Origin: Candidatus Poseidoniales archaeon
GTDB lineage: Archaea; Thermoplasmatota; Poseidoniia; Poseidoniales; Poseidoniaceae
Assembly: GCA_009887135.1 (NCBI GenBank)
Contig: QXYA01000168.1
Coordinates: 1 to 8,815, forward strand
Length of the DNA: 8,815 nt
Reading direction: 5' to 3'
Shown here: positions 5,940-8,815 of the stretch, piece by piece
How positions within the stretch are numbered: position 1 is the first letter of the stretch
How the letters are laid out: each line of letters begins with the position of its first letter
Program-made: the position numbers and the translations under genes
The notes under the pieces: generated by a model
The model's database searches: none
The model's input: the letters and a program-made list of their open reading frames with translations, nothing else
Told to the model about the DNA's origin: nothing

Positions 5940-6701
5940 TCAAGCGAATATGGACTGATTGATTTCATCAAGAGTGACGGAACAATACTCTCCCTCATCA
6001 AGGTTAAAATCATCCAACTGCATACCTTCGGTACCAAGACGATGTAACTGAGTCACATGATTGTCAAGTGAAGTAAACATCCTTCGAATCTGACGTTTCT
6101 TACCTTCATCGATGGTGAGTATTGCACATGATTTGTGCTCTAATTCAATAATTGCAGGACGAGTTCTAAACTCTTCGCGTGAACCGTACTCTACCACTGA
6201 AACGGATACACCTTTTCGTATCGATTCGAGTTGACGTTCAGTAATTTTTGATTCGGTTTCAACACGATACGTTTTCCTTATTTTCTTATCGGGATCTGTA
6301 ATCGAATGGACTAATTTCCCATCAGTTGTAACCAAAAGAAACCCTGTTGTCTCTTCGTCAAGCCTTCCAACGGTCACCAAGGTCTCATAGACAGAGGGCT
6401 CCACTGCATTTCGAAAGAGTTCATACACAGAAGTCTTGTTGAGTTCAAGTTCTTGTGAATTTAATCGTGAACAGATATATCCTGCAGGTTTATTGAGAAG
6501 GAAATACAAATCATTGGAAGGGAGAAATAATTCAGTTCCTCTGTATTTTACAGAACGTTTAGCAGGGTTGAATTCGTAAGCAATATTCTTGACGACTGAA
6601 TCATTGACTGTCACATCTCCATCCCAAATCGCATTTTTGACATCCCCTTTGGATGAAAACTCCCCGCATTTTGACAGGAATTGATGGAGTCTAATCTTCA
6701 T
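5940..6701 (-). CDS. RsuA/RluB/RluE/RluF-type rRNA pseudouridine synthase
   Basis: This 253-residue enzyme isomerises a specific uridine to pseudouridine in RNA, probably rRNA. An S4 RNA-binding domain comes first (RLHQFLSKCGEFSSKGDVKN at 4-23, then AIWDGDVTVND at 24-34). The catalytic domain follows with LLNKPAGYICS (68-78), VGRLDEETTGFLLVTTDG (111-128) containing the catalytic Asp115, KTYRVE (143-148), EGKKRQIRRMF (199-209) and LHRLGTEGMQL (219-229). The length is normal for RsuA-type proteins. I chose the ATG at 6701 because the S4 domain begins at once and the box TATGAA lies 28 bases upstream. Starts at 6728 (inside that box) and 6785 (overlapping selO) would add an implausible Cys/Arg-rich leader. 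The target base cannot be told from sequence. Archaea usually rely on TruA, Cbf5, TruD and Pus10, so a bacterial origin is likely. It lies just downstream of selO in the same direction. Confidence 0.88.
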   Translation of the reverse strand: MKIRLHQFLSKCGEFSSKGDVKNAIWDGDVTVNDSVVKNIAYEFNPAKRSVKYRGTELFLPSNDLYFLLNKPAGYICSRLNSQELELNKTSVYELFRNAVEPSVYETLVTVGRLDEETTGFLLVTTDGKLVHSITDPDKKIRKTYRVETESKITERQLESIRKGVSVSVVEYGSREEFRTRPAIIELEHKSCAILTIDEGKKRQIRRMFTSLDNHVTQLHRLGTEGMQLDDFNLDEGEYCSVTLDEINQSIFA

Positions 6702-6722
6702 AAACAGCCGTGAACAACCTTT

Positions 6723-6730
6723 GTTCATAG
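6723..6730 (-). promoter_or_regulatory. TATA-like box for the pseudouridine synthase gene
   Basis: The minus strand reads CTATGAAC. Its TATGAA begins 28 bases before the ATG at 6701, the same distance and hexamer as upstream of folP (TATGAA at 985-990, ATG at 1013). This supports a leaderless start at 6701 despite the nearby selO gene upstream. Confidence 0.4.
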
Positions 6731-6772
6731 CAGTTCCTCTACGAAAGAGGAGTATGTTCTCTCCATCGGCTC

Positions 6773-8296
6773 TTAACTTGAACAAGATAACATCGAGCAG
6801 CCTATTTTATGACGAGCCCATTCTGGTCGCTTTTGGAACCACTTCTCTTCAAACTCGACCTGTTCCTCGTATGGATTTTTGAGCAACGTATAGAGTTCCT
6901 CAGAAATGGAAACATCTCCTGATTCCGCTGCATCGATAGCTAACTGAGCCATCCAATTTCTCAGAACATACTTCGGATTGGAAGAGAGCATCGCATCTCT
7001 ATCAGGTTCCGAATTGACTCGCTCCCACCATACTGAAAGCCACGCATTCCATTCATCAGTTGGAATAGTGCTCATATCATAAAATGCATCAGATAAAGAG
7101 AGAACTGATGGTTCTTGAATTGATGAGAGCAATCGGAAAAACAACGTCATATCTGTTTCGACACGTTGAAGCAATTCATTGAGATCTCTAACCAATGTTT
7201 CATCATCACTTCTAAATTCATCTAAACCAAGTTTTGATGCCCACATTTCATTTTGGAACGTAGAATATGCATCAGTATACCCCTCGAGTACATCATGCAA
7301 TAATTCTGGTTCATCCATGAGGGGAACCATGGCTTCGAGTAAACGAGCCACATTCCAAGCTCCGATTTGTGGTTGTTGTCCGTATCGATAGCGCCGAGTA
7401 CGCAAATCCGTTGTATTTGGCGTCCAACCTGGATTATAATCTTCCAGCCAACCATATGGGCCATAATCGATTGTAAGGCCATGAATTGACATGTTGTCCG
7501 TATTCATGACTCCGTGGACAAATCCTACCCGCATCCAATGAGAGATCATCAAAGCGGTTTGTTCTGCAACATGACTCAACCATTTCACTCGCCCCGCATC
7601 ATTCGCCACATCATGGCCAGGGAAATGATGGTTCACAGTATGCTCAAGCAAGGACTTGAGCGTAGGTATGTCACCCATAGCGGAATGGATCTGGAAACTT
7701 CCAAAACGAATGAAACTTGGAGCGACTCTGCAAACAACTGCACCCGGTTCGTGAGCTTGATTACCGTCATACATCATATCTCGCAAAACCATTTCACCTG
7801 TTGAAACCAATGAGAGTGCACGTGTTGTTGGGACACCAAGGTGGTGCATTGCTTCGCTGCATAAGAATTCTCGAATCGAGGAACGTAAGACTGCTTTTCC
7901 ATCTGCAAATCGAGAATATGGAGTCGATCCTGCTCCTTTCAATTGTAATTCAAGAACTTCATTGGGTAATTGAACTTCACCAAGAGTAATTGCTCTCCCA
8001 TCACCAAGTTGCCCAGCCCAATTACCGAATTGGTGGCCCCCGTATCGTTGGGCATAAGGGTCCATTCCAGCAGTTACTTCCCCTCCTCCGAGTACAATCG
8101 CATCCAACGTATCAAGACCTAATCGAGTTGTCATTTCAGACGAGGAAAGTAAGAGTTCAGGGTTCGGAGATGGAGTAGGCTCTACTCGAGACCAGCATGC
8201 TTGTGGGACTTGACGTGCTCTTCCACCAACTTCAGAATCACCTGGTGTTTCATCGAGAAAACGACGAATCCAAGTAAGTGATTCAAGGGTGCCCAT
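6773..8296 (-). CDS. selO: SelO family protein AMPylase (YdiU/UPF0061)
   Basis: SelO is a pseudokinase-fold enzyme that binds ATP in reverse and transfers AMP to Ser/Thr/Tyr of target proteins, with roles in redox stress in bacteria and mitochondria. Numbering from the ATG at 8296 (507 aa): the family hallmark YAQRYGGHQFGNWAGQLGDG is at 81-100, LQLKGAGSTPYSRFADGKAV at 117-136 (ATP-binding Lys120), LRSSIREFLCSEAMHHLG at 137-154, and HGVMNTDNMSI followed by DYGPYGWLEDY at 261-286, with the metal-binding Asn/Asp. The protein ends SMLSCSS, keeping the C-terminal Cys at the site where eukaryotic SelO has selenocysteine. The activation loop reads GWTPNTTD, without the Cys that E. coli SelO uses to form a regulatory disulfide; a second Cys lies at 500. 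A TTG at 8317 is in frame, but the ATG at 8296 is preferred. Length is slightly above the E. coli protein. The gene lies 51 bases after the surface protein gene. Confidence 0.94.
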   Translation of the reverse strand: MGTLESLTWIRRFLDETPGDSEVGGRARQVPQACWSRVEPTPSPNPELLLSSSEMTTRLGLDTLDAIVLGGGEVTAGMDPYAQRYGGHQFGNWAGQLGDGRAITLGEVQLPNEVLELQLKGAGSTPYSRFADGKAVLRSSIREFLCSEAMHHLGVPTTRALSLVSTGEMVLRDMMYDGNQAHEPGAVVCRVAPSFIRFGSFQIHSAMGDIPTLKSLLEHTVNHHFPGHDVANDAGRVKWLSHVAEQTALMISHWMRVGFVHGVMNTDNMSIHGLTIDYGPYGWLEDYNPGWTPNTTDLRTRRYRYGQQPQIGAWNVARLLEAMVPLMDEPELLHDVLEGYTDAYSTFQNEMWASKLGLDEFRSDDETLVRDLNELLQRVETDMTLFFRLLSSIQEPSVLSLSDAFYDMSTIPTDEWNAWLSVWWERVNSEPDRDAMLSSNPKYVLRNWMAQLAIDAAESGDVSISEELYTLLKNPYEEQVEFEEKWFQKRPEWARHKIGCSMLSCSS

Positions 8297-8347
8297 GGCC
8301 AACTGACCGACGGCCAAGACTTGAATGTGTCACTCCATCCAGAAGAA

Positions 8348-8815
8348 TCATCCTTGGAATCCAGGGAAATACTGTGCAGTATAACTTGCTGCAGATTCAG
8401 AAGGATAGCCTTGAGCAATTAATCCGTTGTAGTATTCTCTTGCAGGATCTGGTTGAGGCACTGGTGGTGCGACTGCAGCCTGCGCATAGGTTTGAGTTGG
8501 AGTCGGTTGAACATATGGATTCTGTTGGACTGCCGGCATAACCACTTGTTGTTGCATTGGTTGATGCATAGCAACATTTGGAATTTGTTTTGCGACATCT
8601 GCGCCATCTCCCTTCCGAGTCATCATGAAACCTAGTCCAGCGAGAACAAGAACTACAAGACCATACACGACGAGCATGATTGGACTTGCAAAGAAATTCT
8701 CTTCGTCAGATTCTACTGGTTCAGGTTCAACGAATATGTGTGTAAACGGATCATCTACGTACGCATCTGCTCCATCGGCAAGTGTCCAGTTTGCATCTGG
8801 GTCTGAATAGCCATC
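8348..8815 (-). CDS. C-terminal end of a membrane-anchored surface protein, partial (5' end beyond window)
   Basis: The frame is open to the window edge, so 155 C-terminal residues are seen; an internal ATG at 8677 is not the start. The visible part begins with an Asp-rich stretch, DGYSDPDANWTLADGADAYV (1-20), whose spacing resembles calcium-binding thrombospondin type 3-like repeats in large archaeal surface proteins. An acidic linker (PEPVESDEEN, 31-40) follows, then one hydrophobic helix at about 45-65 ending in basic TRKG, so the tail is predicted to be cytoplasmic. The tail is Gln/Pro/Val/Met-rich (about 77-125) and closes with a helical-looking segment, REYYNGLIAQGYPSESAASY (126-145), then TAQYFPGFQG. 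That segment resembles short SHOCT-like tails. The long ectodomain expected upstream is not in the window. No enzyme motif is visible. The gene precedes selO by 51 bases on the same strand. Confidence 0.75.
   Translation of the reverse strand, partial: DGYSDPDANWTLADGADAYVDDPFTHIFVEPEPVESDEENFFASPIMLVVYGLVVLVLAGLGFMMTRKGDGADVAKQIPNVAMHQPMQQQVVMPAVQQNPYVQPTPTQTYAQAAVAPPVPQPDPAREYYNGLIAQGYPSESAASYTAQYFPGFQG

Noticed and set aside
6702..6785. Extended start of the pseudouridine synthase gene overlapping selO
   Set aside because: The added 28 residues are Arg/Cys-rich and precede a complete S4 domain; a TATA-like box lies within this stretch.
1..8815. CRISPR array, tRNA or rRNA gene, insertion sequence, attachment site
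   Set aside because: No regularly spaced repeats, cloverleaf-like segment, transposase motif or flanking inverted or direct repeats were seen by eye on either strand.

Overview
The window most likely comes from a marine planktonic archaeon of the Thermoplasmatota, with Poseidoniales (Marine Group II) the best guess. Three things point there. The left edge carries the archaeal tRNA methyltransferase Trm56. The signal-transduction-like pair is a Rossmann-DHH/DHHA1 protein coupled to a TraB/PrgY membrane protein, which is an archaeal style. The right edge carries the end of a surface protein with Asp-rich, type-3-repeat-like residues, one C-terminal membrane anchor and a Pro/Gln-rich tail. The DNA is moderately AT-rich, genes are packed tightly, and several starts lack a Shine-Dalgarno site but have a TATA-like box about 26-28 bases upstream of the ATG. 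That fits leaderless archaeal transcription. The lineage is inferred from gene content only.

Layout, left to right: (1) trm56 (minus, 3' end cut off by the window edge), preceded in the same direction by an unrecognised four-helix membrane protein. (2) A divergent promoter of about 50 bp, then folP (dihydropteroate synthase, plus). (3) A convergent junction where the stop codons of folP and traB overlap. (4) A minus-strand block read lemA -> Rossmann-DHH phosphoesterase -> traB. The last two genes overlap by ATGA and traB has a strong ribosome binding site. An 18-bp perfect palindrome lies between lemA and the DHH gene. (5) A divergent gap, then a TauE/SafE permease (plus), which converges on (6) a minus-strand block read surface protein (5' end cut off) -> selO -> RsuA-type pseudouridine synthase.

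The content mixes archaeal core functions (Trm56, DHH-TraB) with genes of bacterial character (FolP, RsuA-type pseudouridine synthase, SelO AMPylase, LemA, TauE). This is expected for surface-ocean archaea that have taken up many bacterial genes. There is no tRNA, rRNA, CRISPR array, insertion sequence or phage gene that I can see, and no gene-free stretch over 300 bases. I did not find a clear new multi-gene defence or mobile system. The best leads are the translationally coupled DHH/TraB pair with its upstream palindrome, the symmetric divergent promoter, and a SelO that keeps its C-terminal Cys but lacks the usual activation-loop Cys.
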